Made by a program: the position numbers and the translations under genes. This document shows positions 1 to 13,650 of a DNA stretch of 64,000 nucleotides, piece after piece. Below the pieces are notes generated by a model. The model ran no database searches. It was given only the letters and a program-made list of their open reading frames with translations, and was not told where the DNA came from. This DNA is from Musa acuminata AAA Group. Lineage: Eukaryota > Streptophyta > Magnoliopsida > Zingiberales > Musaceae. Location: positions 12,685,501 through 12,749,500 of the forward strand of contig NC_088354.1 of NCBI RefSeq assembly GCF_036884655.1, given 5' to 3'. The first letter of the stretch is position 1, and every line of letters starts with the position of its first letter.

Positions 1-533
1 TTATAACACGTGGGGATTTGAGTTCTGACACTGCACTAGATGCCACATTCTTGTCCAAGGGAGCTTTGTATTCTATCTTAGGTTTCAGATTTGGTTTTGG
101 AACCTTTCTTCTTTATTGTTACATATTTGTTTGTAGGACTACCATCATATCTAGCCTTCTCTCTTCTACATGATAGCTTGTCCCTATGATTTTTAGTTTC
201 TTCTCTTCTTGACTTTCTTTCCCCTTTTCTGATAACAATTGGTATCTGAGTTCTAATTTGTGGTCCCTTTTCTTCTATTTGTTATTAGAATGATAACTGA
301 CTATGTCTACTCTAGATTATTGAATTTTGAGATATGTAAATCAGAGAGTTTCATAAACACTGAAAGACCCATCAATATTTTATTAGATGGCTATGACTCT
401 GTTAAATAAGAGTGTAATCATCTTAGCTAACTGATATCTTTTTTTGTTATCGAGGATTATTGATCTATACATAGAGAAAGCTGAGACATCTTGTTGACTG
501 AAAAAATTATTGTTAAGATAATTTATTTTGCAG
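1..533 (+). other. Intron of the HDA9-like gene
   Basis: T-rich sequence ending in a polypyrimidine stretch and a CAG acceptor at 531-533. No exon-like segment seen. It is read as the 3' part of the intron before the penultimate HDA9 exon; the rest of the gene lies left of the window. Confidence 0.7.
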
Positions 534-920
534 GTTCCGCCAGATTTTTATATCCCGGAATTTGACGAAGATGAGCAAAATCCTGATGAACGAGTTGATC
601 GTAAGTGCTAATTATTTACTGTATTATTTGATGCTGCATTTCCATATCAATAATTTTTCTTTAGTTTTCTTCATATTTGCAGTAATTGGTCTTAAAACTG
701 CCATTAATAATCCAAGTATTTTATGTAATTATTAACCTGCAATTTGTCCCTTAATAAGGTTTTATATTCTATAGATTATCATGTAGAAAATATCGGCTAA
801 CTTTTCACATCCTTATGCCAGCTAATTTCCTGTTTGTCTATGGGTATAAGTGATGTTGCCACACTAGGTTATTGTGTGGAGAAAAGCCCATGATGTTTTT
901 GCTTTGTAAAATTATCTTTC

Positions 921-965
<45 letters not shown>

Positions 966-1164
966 GGCTAAAATAATTTCAGTAATTTAGGTTTAACTCG
1001 CAAAAGTTACTCTTTTGTGTGTGTGTGTTTCTCTCTCACTGAAGCAATCTAAGTCTTCTTTGAAATGTTAATTAGAGCATACTACCGACAAGCAAATTCA
1101 GCGAGATGACGAGTATTACGAAGGGGACAACGATAATGATCACAACATGGAGGATGGCCCTTGA
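534..1164 (+). CDS. HDA9: Histone deacetylase, RPD3/class I, HDA9 type (3' end only)
   Basis: Two exons, 534-600 and 1076-1164, joined across a GT-AG intron with the frame kept (phase 1). They encode the C-terminal tail only: VPPDFYIPEFDEDEQNPDER, then a segment containing DKQIQRDDEYYEGDNDND, then a stop. This acidic tail is characteristic of plant HDA9-type deacetylases. Family knowledge: these zinc-dependent enzymes remove acetyl groups from histone lysines in the nucleus and act in repressor complexes. The catalytic domain is outside the window, so activity cannot be judged. A (TA)n run sits in the last intron. The choice of HDA9 over HDA6/HDA19 rests on the tail alone. Confidence 0.85.
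924..961. repeat. (TA)n microsatellite
   Basis: About 19 uninterrupted TA units inside the last intron of the HDA9-like gene. Confidence 0.95.
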
Positions 1165-2574
1165 AATTTTGTTGCCTTTGTTATGCTTCTCCAATGTATA
1201 CTCATTTTTGCTTCTTTTGGGCAGCAAACGAATTTGTGCACATAGATTTATTGTCCAACTCACTTAAAATGTATTCGTATATAATGAATGGATCAGTTTT
1301 TGTTTGTTGGTTTTTGGTAGTGTTTCTTTCTTGTCCTCTACTGACTCACAGGCGACGCTAACCACAGCCACGAGGTGATGTCTCCTCTCTCTCAAAAACA
1401 TGATGCCATCTGTTCGATAAAATTACGTTTTGAATGAGATATGATTTCACTGACCGAAAACACACCCTTTTGCCGTGAGGTTAGTTGCTACTTTTGCTGT
1501 AGGCCGATCATAAATTGCTGATGACGGACCTCTCTGCAACACCTGTGGCCTCGTTCCCAGCGCAAGCACGAGCAGTGGTAACTTTCAGATCATCACGGTG
1601 AAGTCATGTCGTGTTGAGTAATGCTGCAGGTCGAGGTAGATGCCATGACGAGTCTCAATTGAACCCTACACATCAAATCAGGTCAAGGTGGGCAGTCGAG
1701 GTTCAATTTGCATAAAATCTAAAATTATATGGTCACAATGATTTTTTTCTTTTTCCTAATTTCTTGTTCTCTTTAGTGGGTATTCTAATTTTTCTTTTTT
1801 CTGAAAGTGAATTGGGTGACAATGACGTACGCATCCACTTGCATCACGATCACATTTTTTCTTTTTGCCCCGCCCTTCTCGTTCTTATCTGTTTGACGGC
1901 GCCGTTTCCACCCGTTGCACAAAAGGCTATGAGGTGGTTAGAAGACGCGTGCGCGCTTTTTATTGCCCTCGCTTCCTGCATTCGTCGTCTAATCGCCGAG
2001 GCGGAGGCGGGTCGGTAGTAGTTCGCTTGCGTAGGAATAGCGCTCTGCCGTCCCCATACATTTCACCAACCACCACCTGGGCCGAGATCGTTCGCCACCA
2101 GGTCAGTTTCCTCCGCCTCTTCCCTGATCGTCGTCGATCATTTCGTGTCGCGAGACTAGGGTTTACAGGTTCCTTGATCGATGCATCGATATCAAGCAAA
2201 CCACGAAACTTCTGCTGCTTTTGTTGTAGTTACTTTTGTTTCTTGAGGATCGTTGAATCCGGTAGAATAAATATCTTGTAGTGAACTCCCAATTATTGGT
2301 GGTTGCTAGTGAAACGGGAGAGCAAATGGCTCGATAATCCTTATTTTAATTCAGAATAAAAGGGAACAGAGATTAATTTGACATGGTGGGAGTTTCTTGT
2401 GCTTCGGATTCATTTTTATTGTCCTGGAGCCTAATATTGATCTTTTCTTGATTGTAATGGCATTCCTTTGTGATCCTTGTACTCAGGCCTCTGGATCGTG
2501 TGCACTGATAATTGCTGGCTTGCTTTTGTTGTAACATTGAATCAATCAGATCTATTGTTCTTATCTGGATTTCT
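1165..2574 (+). other. Intergenic region and invertase 5' leader
   Basis: Contains the 3' UTR of the HDA9-like gene, about 700 bases without a gene, then a GC-richer stretch (about 1880-2100) that looks like a transcribed leader. A donor (CAG/GTCAGT near 2102) and an acceptor (CTCAG at 2482-2486) suggest a 5' UTR intron of about 385 bases, with exon 2 of the invertase starting at 2487. A short stretch near 1522-1560 resembles a GATA zinc-finger loop (see findings). Confidence 0.55.
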
Positions 2575-5500
2575 ATGATGATGGGGACTACAGAAATAGT
2601 TCGTCATGCCATATTTGGGGCTGCACCTGCCCATTCTTTTGCTGGTTTTTTTGCAAATACTCCACAATTAGATGTCCACTCGAAAGCTCACGGGAAGTAC
2701 CGGAGGAGAAGTTCTTCGTTTGTTTCACGATGTTCCGTATCAAGGATGTCGAATAATTGCTTCAGGGATTACAGAGTCAGGAACATCAATGACCGATCAC
2801 GGTCTTTGAAATGCCAGTGCCAGCGAGTAGACGACGCTGATGGAATGACCAGCGGGGATGCCAATAGGACGTGGTTCACGGAGTCTGTGAGTCAGGCAAA
2901 CCAGATCCTTGGTGATCTTAATGGCCAGAAAGTTATCAGTTTCGAGAATGGTTCTGTCATGCCTAACAATGAAGCATCCAATCATTCGTCATACAAGACA
3001 AGAGGAAACTCTATTGAGGATGAAGCATGGCGTCTTTTACAGGATTCTGTGGTTTATTACTGTGGCAGCCCTGTTGGAACAATTGCCGCAAAGGATCCAT
3101 CTGATAGCAGTAGCAATTGCCTAAATTATGATCAGGTGTTTATTCGTGATTTCATACCTTCTGGAATGGCTTTTCTTTTGAAGGGAGAATATGATATTGT
3201 TCGCAACTTCATTCTTCACACTCTTCAGCTACAGGTAATTCTTTCTGCTGCCATCCATGATTGTGATTTGAAGTGTATGTGGTTGGCCATAGGTTATGCT
3301 TTAGCATGACCGTGATCTGAATATGTGACCAAGAAAGTGAGCTAGAAGTTTCATGTTGTCTTTAGTCTTTACAATAGTTATTGACAAAAGTAGCACAAAA
3401 GTCCTTAATTCAGAAAGGTGCCAGGGTTGCTTTCATTTTCTTATTCAGCACCTAATTCTCATTTTGTTGTTTTGCCAGACATCCTTATTTTCCAGGTTTT
3501 TTCCCCCTTTTTTCACCCTTATAGCACTACAGTTTGATTTCTGACTGTGTGATGTGGTATTCTCTGGTAAAAATCTGACTTTTATGGGTGATTTCACTTT
3601 TGCTGATAATTTTACCTATCTGATTAACTCTGAATATTATTTAGCTTTATTCACTTTCATTTTCTTTTAGTTCTTCCAGTATATCCATTTCTTGTTGAGA
3701 AACTTTATCATTTTGACACAGCACCTCTTGGTGGTGACTTTTCTTTCAACATATTTTCACTAGCATCATATATTAGCATGGTTTTGGACTCATTACTTAT
3801 CTAAAAATGAAGTTGTAGGACCGACTTTATGGTTCCACATTTCACAGAAAAATTTGAGAATTTTCCTGCATCACCCAAAAATCCTATAGGCTTGTAGTTA
3901 GTTTAACATTGTAAATTAAGAATTTAGGAATAAGGACATTCATATTATGGTGTTTGGTGGTTGCATATACTGTTTTGTAGATATCTTCAGTTAAAATTTT
4001 GTTTCTAAATATGTAGAGCTGGGAGAAAACAATGGACTGTCACAGTCCAGGCCAGGGATTGATGCCTGCTAGCTTCAAGGTGAGGACAGTTCCACTTGAT
4101 GGCGATGATTCTGCCACAGAAGAAGTCTTGGACCCTGATTTTGGAGAAGCTGCAATAGGACGTGTGGCACCAGTCGATTCAGGTGTGTTTTCAAGTAGTG
4201 CTGCATAACTGACAATTACCTGTAAATTATTCATTAGTACTTAATGGTCTCATGCTGCACTTAGTGTTGATAAGAGGTCTTTTGCCCTTTGCTTTAGTTG
4301 GGCCCTATGTTGTATGCTATTTTATTGTGGATGTTTTATGGGTTTTATTCAATTTTATTTTTGCAAGTGTGCTAAGTATTGGCCAAGTGTTAAAGATGCT
4401 ATCATCTTCAACTGTAGGGTTATGGTGGATTATACTACTACGAGCTTATGGAAAATGTTCTGGTGATCTCTCAGTCCAGGAAAGAATTGATGTGCAGACG
4501 GGCATTAAGATGATTTTAAAGCTTTGTCTAGCTGACGGCTTTGACATGTTCCCAACATTATTAGTAACAGATGGTTCATGCATGATAGATCGACGGATGG
4601 GGATTCATGGCCACCCTCTTGAAATTCAGGTTTGGCCTCTATTATTATAACATCTATTTTTCAAATATAAGATCTTATACCTTTATAAATTTAAAAAAAA
4701 ATTATAAGACAGTTGTGAAATCAACAATGCTTTATGGATCTAAGTGCCGAACAATTAAGATAATATATACAAAAAGTTTGTGTTGTCGAAACGAGAATGC
4801 TGAGATGGATGTATCGAATTACTAGAAAAGATAGGAAAAAAAATATTTTTATTTGTGAACAATTACGTATCGTCTCGAATGAAGATAAGATGCAAGAAAA
4901 TCTTTTAAGATGGTATGAGTGTGTTTAGGAGACATTCGGATGCGCTAGAAGAAGTAAAATTATTAATGTTAGTGGTATGAGTAAAGGTAGAGGAAGACCT
5001 AAATAGACCTTAATAGAAACTATATATAAATAAAGATATAAATACTCTTAACTTAACTAAATATATGGCTTTTTACATATCTCAATGGTGGCCAAAGATT
5101 CATGTAGCGAACCCCAAATAGTTGGGACTTACGACTTTGTTATTGTTGTTGTATACCTTTATGCATTTGCTTTTTCTTTTTCCCAAAATCTTTCAAGGGA
5201 GGAAATAAGGAACATGACGTTGTCAAGCCATTTATGTCAGAATCTTCTGGGAATATGCTTGGTAAAGGATATCCACATATAGTTCTCAATGTATTGAATG
5301 GATGACATATCAGCACCTTCCTAATGGGCTTTTTTACATTGTTCTTTAACTGCTGCAGTATATTTTATTTTAGTTCATGTATCAGGGATGTATTTAACTG
5401 AGGTTTGAATGTGCCAGGCACTGTTCTATTCAGCACTTTTAAGTGCTCGTGAGATGCTTGCACCAGAGGATGGATCAGCTGACCTTATTCGAGCATTGAA

Positions 5501-7037
5501 TAACAGGCTAATAGCATTATCATTTCATACTCAGGAGTATTATTGGGTAGACAAGAGAAAACTTAATGAGATTTACCGATACAAACAAGAAGAGTATTCT
5601 TATGATGCTGTGAACAAGTTTAACATCTACCCTGATCAAATTTCTCCGTGGCTAGTGGAATGGATGCCTGATAAAGGAGGTTATTTCATTGGAAACTTGC
5701 AGCCTGCTCACATGGATTTCCGATTCTTTTCTCTGGGAAATCTGTGGTCTGTAGTAAGCAGTCTGGCAACAACACATCAATCACATGCCATTTTGGATCT
5801 TATTGAGGCTAAATGGTCTGATTTAGTGGCAGATATGCCATTTAAGATTTGTTATCCTGCTCTTGAGGGCCAGGAGTGGCGAATTATTACTGGAAGTGAT
5901 CCCAAAAACACGTAAAGCCTTAAGATCCATTGTAGGTTCTCCCCATTCGAGTTTCCAGTTCCTTATGTTAATCTTTGATTCTACTTTTTTTCTGCAGGCC
6001 TTGGTCATACCACAATGGAGGTTCATGGCCAACATTGCTCTGGCAGGTAGGAAAGACACCTCTATCACATTTTCAGTTTCTTTTTTTTAATCTTCGGTGG
6101 TAACATTAGTTTGTTTGGGATTATTTTTGTTCTGGCTGCATTGATGTTCTTGGCATTAGCCTGAGATCTTGTACATATTTATGATATGCATATAAATAGC
6201 TGACTTTTGCTGAGTTTGAATATGAAAACCTATTGTAGTGACAACAATATAGCATCAAGAAGGCATCTTATGCATTATCAAGGTGGGTCCTCTAATAAAC
6301 ATCTTGCATCCATAGATTACTGACGGTCATTAAAGTAGCCAGATTGGTCTCCAGAGATATTTGGATAATGGATTTTATAGAAAGAGTAATTCTATATGCC
6401 GAACCTCGTAATGCCTATTCTCTCATTATTATGGCCTGATTTCCGCACAACTGCTTTCAGGCCCTCATGAATTTGGTATATTAAGAACCACATTCCACCT
6501 GTTTAGATTTCATAATGCTTGAACCCTGTTTTGTTGGTGGAAATAGAGTTGTTGCAACTTGAGAAGATCCTTAAGTTATATTTGTCTCTGATTCATTTGT
6601 TTCCGAGAGATGATCTTCACAGGAATAAGCTAAACTTTTCATTTTTTTTGGTGTGTTAGTGAATGTTAAAAACAATCTAGGGCTGACTTATCCTTCCTTG
6701 ATTGTTGTAGCTTGCAGTTGCATGTATTAAGATGAACAGGCCAGAAATTGCTGCAAAAGCCATTGACGTTGCAGAGAGGCGCCTAGCAGCAGACAAGTGG
6801 CCTGAATATTACGATACCAAGCGAGCACGATTTATTGGGAAACAAGCTCATCTGTACCAAACTTGGTCGATTGCAGGTTTCCTGGTGGCAAAGCTGTTGA
6901 TTGAAAAACCAGATGCTGCCAGAAACATTTGGAATGACGAGGATGCAGAGATTGTTAATGCCTTGAATATCATGGCTGATTCCAACCCACGAAGGAAACG
7001 AGGCAGGAAAGTCTTAAAGAAAACCTATATAGTTTGA
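2575..7037 (+). CDS. Alkaline/neutral invertase (GH100), organelle-targeted type
   Basis: Hydrolyses sucrose to glucose and fructose at neutral to alkaline pH. Exons 2575-3234, 4017-4182, 4418-4629, 5418-5911, 5998-6046 and 6711-7037 join in frame to 635 residues. Family blocks are visible: [10 protein letters not shown] and PSGMAFLL (about 190-210), [73 protein letters not shown] and [13 protein letters not shown]. The first 150 or so residues are Ser/Arg-rich, poorly conserved and low in acidic residues, as in family members with plastid or mitochondrial transit peptides (inference). Three in-frame ATGs (2575, 2578, 2581) begin the reading frame; the first is used. The C-terminus ends in a basic stretch ([11 protein letters not shown]). 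Intron 3 (4630-5417) carries a LINE fragment. The plastid INV-E clade is likely but unproven. Confidence 0.93.
4690..5155 (+). mobile_element. RTE-type LINE, 5'-truncated 3' end
   Basis: Lies in invertase intron 3, same strand as the gene. Broken translations match the C-terminal part of plant RTE-like LINE reverse transcriptases: [12 protein letters not shown], then [13 protein letters not shown], then [15 protein letters not shown] and SKGRGRPK, with frameshifts and stops between. It ends near 5115-5155 in sequence resembling 'CCCAAATAGTTGGGACTTA' followed by a TTG-rich tail, as is usual for this group. The 5' limit is approximate; truncation at that end is the normal result of target-primed insertion. 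Confidence 0.85.
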
Positions 7038-8440
7038 GAAGATGCACAATTTATTTTAATCATGGAAGAAAGTTGGCTGAACTCATAGTTAGCAGCTTTG
7101 CTGCAGTAGCTTCATGTAGCATATTCAATGAAATAGGTAAGGCCCATCATTTGTGGCATACAGATAGATCTTATTATATTGTACCATATTAATCCCTTCA
7201 TGTTAGCATTTATTTTCCCCATACTTGGGGCATGGTGGCATAGGTCGTTATGATGTATGAATTGTGATGATTATATAGAAGATTTATATCATACCATCAA
7301 TCTTTTCATTTTTGCAATGATTACTAACATTTTTCTCTGAGGAAACAGCAAGCTGACTATTGGCACCTTGCATCTACATGAAGATTATTGGACCAAGCAA
7401 ATGATCTGATTCTGATTAGAGATGGGAAGTTGCTCTTCAGTAACTTGGATGATTTGATTCATTTCTTAAACATAAAACTGCCTGTATGATTCTTTTAATA
7501 TACTGTGTTGGTAACAACATTAAGGATTTATCTTCTGATGTTTTTCTGATGCGTGATTTTTGATGCTACTCAACAAGTTTTTATTTGATCTACGGACGCA
7601 TCCTCGTCCGATTCAAAAGTTATAGTAATATTTATCTAGACTCGTCCTCTCATCTCTTTTTATTTTTTATAAGATTATTATATCCGATGTATTAGAGACG
7701 GAGGAGAAGATAAAAAGTTATAATATCTCATTGACTGATTCGCATGACTAAGGGGAGATGAGAGAAGATATAATCTTTTAATAATATCATGTATCATCGT
7801 ATTATGTTTTTAGTTCTTATGATATTATATTTATTTATGGACTGAACGAAAGTATAGGGTTTAGGATAAATAATTATGAGTGTCATTCTCATCAATATCA
7901 TCTCTTGAAGAATTCTATTATAATTGGACTTCCTTTTTCTTGATTGATAATCGTAATCAAAATCTAATCATATCTTTAATATATCTTACCTAATTAGACA
8001 AGATCACATAATGTAATATTTTTTCACCTAATCTATTAATTAATAAGATATAAAAAAATTTATAATTAAAATAAATAAAATAAAAGTTTATTTAAAAATA
8101 ATTTTATTTAATTGGAATTTGAAACTTCAAAAAAAATATTTTACACATGCGCACGAATTTTATAAAATAGGTCAATAAGCCTAATAAATATAATACCACA
8201 TTAAGTTTGACTATCAATGCAAGCCATAATAGTTATATGTCATCAATGTACTATAACATTATTAGCTATTCGTAATGTAGTCCAAAATAATTCATATAAT
8301 TTGTTTTGTCAAGATAATCATGTTAGTACATTAAATTATAATATGTATATACATAAATATGAATAAGATAGTAGAAATAAGTAACTTTAATTACATAGTA
8401 AGAATGTCAATTATAATGTCTACTTAAATATGTATTATCA
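7038..8440. other. Invertase 3' UTR and AT-rich spacer
   Basis: The first 150-450 bases are probably 3' UTR and downstream sequence of the invertase gene. From about 7560 on the sequence is AT-rich with no gene recognised. The part beyond about 7900 may include the decayed 3' LTR of the neighbouring copia element, but no boundaries could be placed. Confidence 0.5.
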
Positions 8441-8449
8441 TATCTTTTA

Positions 8450-11400
8450 TTGATTGATTACAAACTCAATCATAATAATATGTTCTTTCAAACACTTAAA
8501 GTCGAATCGATCAACAATCAATATAATATAACTCAAGTTCTTAATTAATATTAATTATTTTTGGACTCTTTTTCTTTAATCATCAAATACTTTATATCAT
8601 AATACATAGAGATACAACAGTACTTGTCATTCTTACAAAAGAAAACTACTATGATATGTTCCAAAGTATTTTTAGTGACTTAGCAATTGAGTCAGACCAT
8701 GCCAAGTTCTGAGATAAAATTTTGTAGTCATAAAACTTAATTAGTGACCTCAAAACATATCACAAAATCAACTTATATTATTAATAATATAATAACATAT
8801 TACTTTATTTTTTTTCTTAAAAATTATCGTTTCAACTGATATAGATATAAATTGTAAAATGAACTTCCTATTATCTAAACAATTTACAAAATCAACACCT
8901 AAAAATACTATTATTTCAAGCTAATCTAATTTTATATATGAGTATATAATCCTTCATCCCTTCTAGATATTTTACTTTTTTCTTTATAGTCTTTTAGTAT
9001 TTTCATTTCTAGGAACTCTAACATCTATTTAGTATTTTAATTGTAAGACTAATAGACTTGAGCATATAATAGACTTCCAACCGTGCATAAAGAATATTAT
9101 TTATCTAATTATTTCTAAATAATTTTTAAAATACTTATTTTGATTATTTTTTTATTTATGGTATTTATTGAATTTACTAAATCTTTTCAAAATTTGATCA
9201 ATATATCCTTTCTAAGACAGTCTTAGTAATCCTTGAGACCTATTCCTAAATATCTTAATGCTAATGACATAAGATACATCATTCATATCAATCATCTTAA
9301 AATTCTCGATGAGAAATTTCTTAGTTTAGTATAATAAACCAAAATTACTACTAGCAAGTAAAATATTATCTAGATATAAAATTAATATAATAAATTTGCT
9401 CTTACTAATATTTAGATATGACTACTAATAAATAGTATTTTTCTTAAATATAAAGAAAGTAATAATATTAAGAAACTTTATATATCATTATCTAAAGACT
9501 TATTTAAAGTCATAAATGGATTTCCTAAATTTGCATATCAAATTTTGTATTTCTTTTATTTTTTTTTAGAATTGTTTAGATTGACCCGTATAAATCTAAA
9601 CCCTCATTTAGAAAACTTATTTTTATATCCATATGATACAACTCAAAATTATAATGAGTCACTAATATCATATCGATTTTTAACGAGTTCATTTTAAAAA
9701 TTAAAAAAATAAAAAATATCTCGTTATGATCGATGCATTCTTTATGAGTAAAACATTTGATTACAAATCTAGCTTTTTTAAACTTCGATCTTGTCATTTA
9801 AGTTATATTTATTTAATAGACTTTTTTTTTATAGTAATTGGACAAGTTCTTAAACATCATTTTATTCCATTAATTTTAACTCTTTTTTTATTATATCATA
9901 CCACTCTTAAAAATCTTACTTTCTATAACTTATGAAAATAACGAGAAATCTAATTGATTCATATATCATAATCTGATTCTTATAAATATATAATATAATA
10001 ATTATAGATATTATCAAAATTACCGATTGTAATTATTCTATAAATTCATCAACAATTGTTGGGAAACCGAAGAGAGCATCATATGTGTAACGTAAAATAA
10101 AAACAGAAACTAGTTTCTCAAAAATAAATTTATCAAATCGTCGTGTGAAGATCGGGAGCGAAAAACTCGAAAGTGATGAAAACCACATAACTACATAAAG
10201 TAGTTAAGACGTTCTCACATAAGGGAGATTGTATATCCTCTCATCTATATATCCCAATCGGTGGATGAAGGAGCTTTCGCAAACTTCTCTCTATCGGTGA
10301 TCTACACTTCCTCGCACAACACGTTGTTTCCTCACATTCGTGCACCATCACACCATAGCAATCAAGGAGGGATTAATCCCTCTTGTTATCCTCTCACACC
10401 AAAGAGGGGGTAGTCGACTGGAGGAAGGGACAAGAAAGAGATGTAGGAGGTGGCAATAGTAAGAGTCTAGCCTATGATCCTTTAAACCTCAACTTCTATA
10501 TATAGAGAGCCCTCTTGCTTACCTTAATGGATCTTACGTTAAAGGGTACCAAATCTTGATCTAATTATCCTAGTTTAATGGATATTGCATTCCCATCCAA
10601 TAACTACTCTAATGCTTATTCGATCTCATCCAATGGATCTAATAAAATATGAGCTCATCAGATATCTCATATTTGATCCTCTATTCATCGCATTGTCCAC
10701 CATATATGTGTAACCCTCTAGGCACAATACCGAGTTGGCCGTGAGTTGCACTTATAAGAACTTCTTCTAATTTAGTAAATTATTATCCTCATAATAATTC
10801 ATTCAACTCATTGATTATGGACGTACTAAGCCACTACGTCATAGTCCCTAGCCAATATATAAGATCTAATCCATTAGACATATCTGCCCTCAATTACTAT
10901 GTATCTATAGTTCCTTATCCATCTAATATCCCAGAGATCGTATGCCGGGCATGGCACTATCAGGCCTATACGAAATTCATTCGGGTCTCACTCTAATCGG
11001 ATTCTTCTAGAGAACTCATTTTCTCTTAATTTGAATCTCACACTTATTGTATTCATCACGATTCGATTAACCCTGGATAGAGATTTGCTTGAGCGAGAGT
11101 ACATGGGATATTTCTCTCATGATACCGAAAGTGGATGATCCTTTATTGATACACAATTACCATTGTAAGGTTGGCTACCACTCCCGATGATCGGTTATGC
11201 TAGATATGAAACTTTCAAACCAAGTCTAGTATCAAAGAGTATAGTACTCATATATGATATTCTATGTGTCTCAAGTCTAAGGACCAAATACACAATTGAG
11301 ACTATAGAATTGCTGTATGACAATGAGGTATCATTAACTATCAAATATTTCATAAGCAGATCATTCATTGAACTCATTCTCCAATGAACACCTACACTAT

Positions 11401-13650
11401 ATCCCTGGTATCCCCACACAAGCAACTACGAGACTAGCTATCTCCATCATATGGACGGATATATAGCACACCAGTCTATCCGGCTATCTCGATGTTCCTC
11501 TCGAGCAACCTATGACAGGGAACATTTAGTGATCTGTGTTTATATATGAATTAGTCTTATTATCATGATATCATCATGATCCAATTCTAATTTTACAAAT
11601 TCAAGGACATCACAATATATATTTATTACATAATATAAAGTGAGAAAATATCATAATAATAATAAATAAAAATATTGTGCCACGTGTCATCACTCACATG
11701 ATTGGCTTATAGGACATCTGTAACCAACATCAATGATATCAATATTATATTAGAGTTTTCTAATATTATTTTATTGTTTGCTTTTATCAAATCATTAATG
11801 ATCTAAGAAACAATAATCTCTCGAATATAAAATGATAAAATAATATCAACATATATTTTCTCAATATCAAAATTAAATTTTAAAATTTTTCACTCCCACT
11901 GATTCGTTATTTTTTTTAAGAATCCTATATCACTAGATTCAACTATCCTCATATTATGATTAGAATAATAAAATATATACCCTTTTAAATTTTTCTAAAT
12001 AACCAATAAAATATCTATAATAGTCCCTGAACTCAATTTATTTTCATGTGATTTTAAGATAATTATCTCTATAGGACAATCCTAAATATATAAACATCTC
12101 AAGTTAGGTTTTCTATCAATTCATAACTAAAAAGAATTTATGTAATTGACTTACTAGAAATTCTATTCAAAATATACATAATTGTCCTTATAGCTTCTTC
12201 TCATAATAATACGATTTTACCTTTCAGCAATCTTGTTCTATTATGGTATAAAACATATTGAGTGTAAATATCTTACTTTTTTAGAAATCTAGCAAAAAGA
12301 ACCAAAATTATGATCCGTTCATCATAACTACCATAAAATTTATCACTCTATTTAATAATTTCTATTTAATTATCTCTCTACTTCATTTATATATACTTAA
12401 AAGTGTCAATAGGTAATAGGTAATCTATAAAGATAATAAATTGTATCTCTACTAAAAAAAGAAATATAGAATGACATGTAGATGTAAGCAAATATAATAT
12501 GGAGTTCTTAAAACTATATTTCATTCTAATATTTAATTACAATATCATTATGAACTTAAGATTTATATTAATTCTATATAAACTATCATATAAAATTTAA
12601 AAGTTAATTTTTATTGAGTTTATAACCACCGAAAGAAAAATAATATCTTGACAATTCTAGATAATGAACCTAAATTTTTAAAATTATAAAAATATAACAT
12701 GCAACCTTAATATCCATAAGATGAATTGTCTCTAGCATAGAAGATAAGTACCTACTACTATCGTTTTCGTTGAACATGATTCATTATAATGATGAATATT
12801 TTATTTTTTTTTAGTATCTATGATAAATTGAATCTCTATTATTGGTAACAAATGTTAAATCGTCAAAATCAATCCACCAAGTATTACAAAAAAAGCTTTT
12901 GTAACGTTTGATTTGAACAATACCAAGGTCAGACTTATAACTTTTCCTTTCAAATCAAACCTTATATTTCTTCTTCACATGATTTTTTTTAACACAGAAG
13001 TAGTACCTTACTATAAAAAAAAAAATTATATAATTTTATATAGTATTTATAAACTTCAATGATTTACATTTGAACCTTCTTTTATTATTACTCCTTCCTA
13101 CTCAAAATATTATAAATTTTTCTTACTTTAATCATATTTTTTTAAACACATATACTAGTCAATTTATTTAAATTTTATTTATCCTTAATTTTATTATAGT
13201 AATTTTTAAATGAGTCAAACTAGAAAAAAATAGAAATAAAAATAAATTATACAAGAAAAAACTTAGTTATATTCATGCTTAATGTTCGTGAGCTTACAAC
13301 TTTATTAGCTAGGATATAATTCTAAATTCCTCAAATACTATCATATTGAATTTCAGTCAATTTTATTTTTAATATATCAACTAATGACTTGTTAATAAAT
13401 TTAAATTAATTTTAAATATTTTAATATTTTAAATTATAATGAAGTTGAAATATTATTAATAATTATTATAAAACTGAGTTTTTATAATTTTTATCATTTA
13501 TCTTAATTATTTGTATCATAGAACTTTTAGTAAAAAGAGTTTATGATCTTTTCAACTAATTTGATTAAGATACACATAGTGTAAATTATATATGTTCAAA
13601 TCATTTATAATAATTTAATTTTAATAATATAGAGTTATTTATCAGAATAT
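8450..13650 (-). mobile_element. Degenerate Ty1/copia retrotransposon, split by a solo LTR
   Basis: Read on the minus strand, the polyprotein order survives through stops and frameshifts. A protease-site relic near 12900-12850 reads NTWWIDFDDLTFVTN, where copia has D-S-G. Integrase C-terminal relics at 12250-11860 include FIGYLEKFKRVYI and NHNMRIVESSDIGFL. Reverse transcriptase lies at 9797-9200, with FTHKECIDHNEIF, YHMDIKISFLNEGLD, ILYLDNILLASSNFGLLY and GYIDQILKRFSKF. RNase H lies at 9090-8500, with VGSLLYAQVY and DSIAKSLKI. Gag is barely visible above 13000. The copy is long dead: the protease Asp-Ser-Gly and the YVDD box are mutated. LTRs were not identified, so the ends are approximate. 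Confidence 0.85.
10057..11729 (-). mobile_element. Solo LTR (about 1.67 kb), copia Angela-like, nested in older copia
   Basis: Begins TGTTGG and ends CCAACA, perfect terminal inverted hexamers. The flanking pentamers ACAAT and TCAAT agree at four of five positions, fitting a mutated 5-bp target-site duplication. It interrupts the older element between its integrase (above 11730) and reverse transcriptase (below 9800). It holds no internal protein domain. A TATATATAG box on the minus strand near 10500 suggests minus orientation. The size and termini recall the Angela/BARE group of copia LTRs (family placement is inference). Confidence 0.75.

Noticed and set aside
2512..2574. Longer invertase start at a TTG (2512)
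   Set aside because: Plant nuclear genes start at ATG; the first ATG of this frame is 2575.
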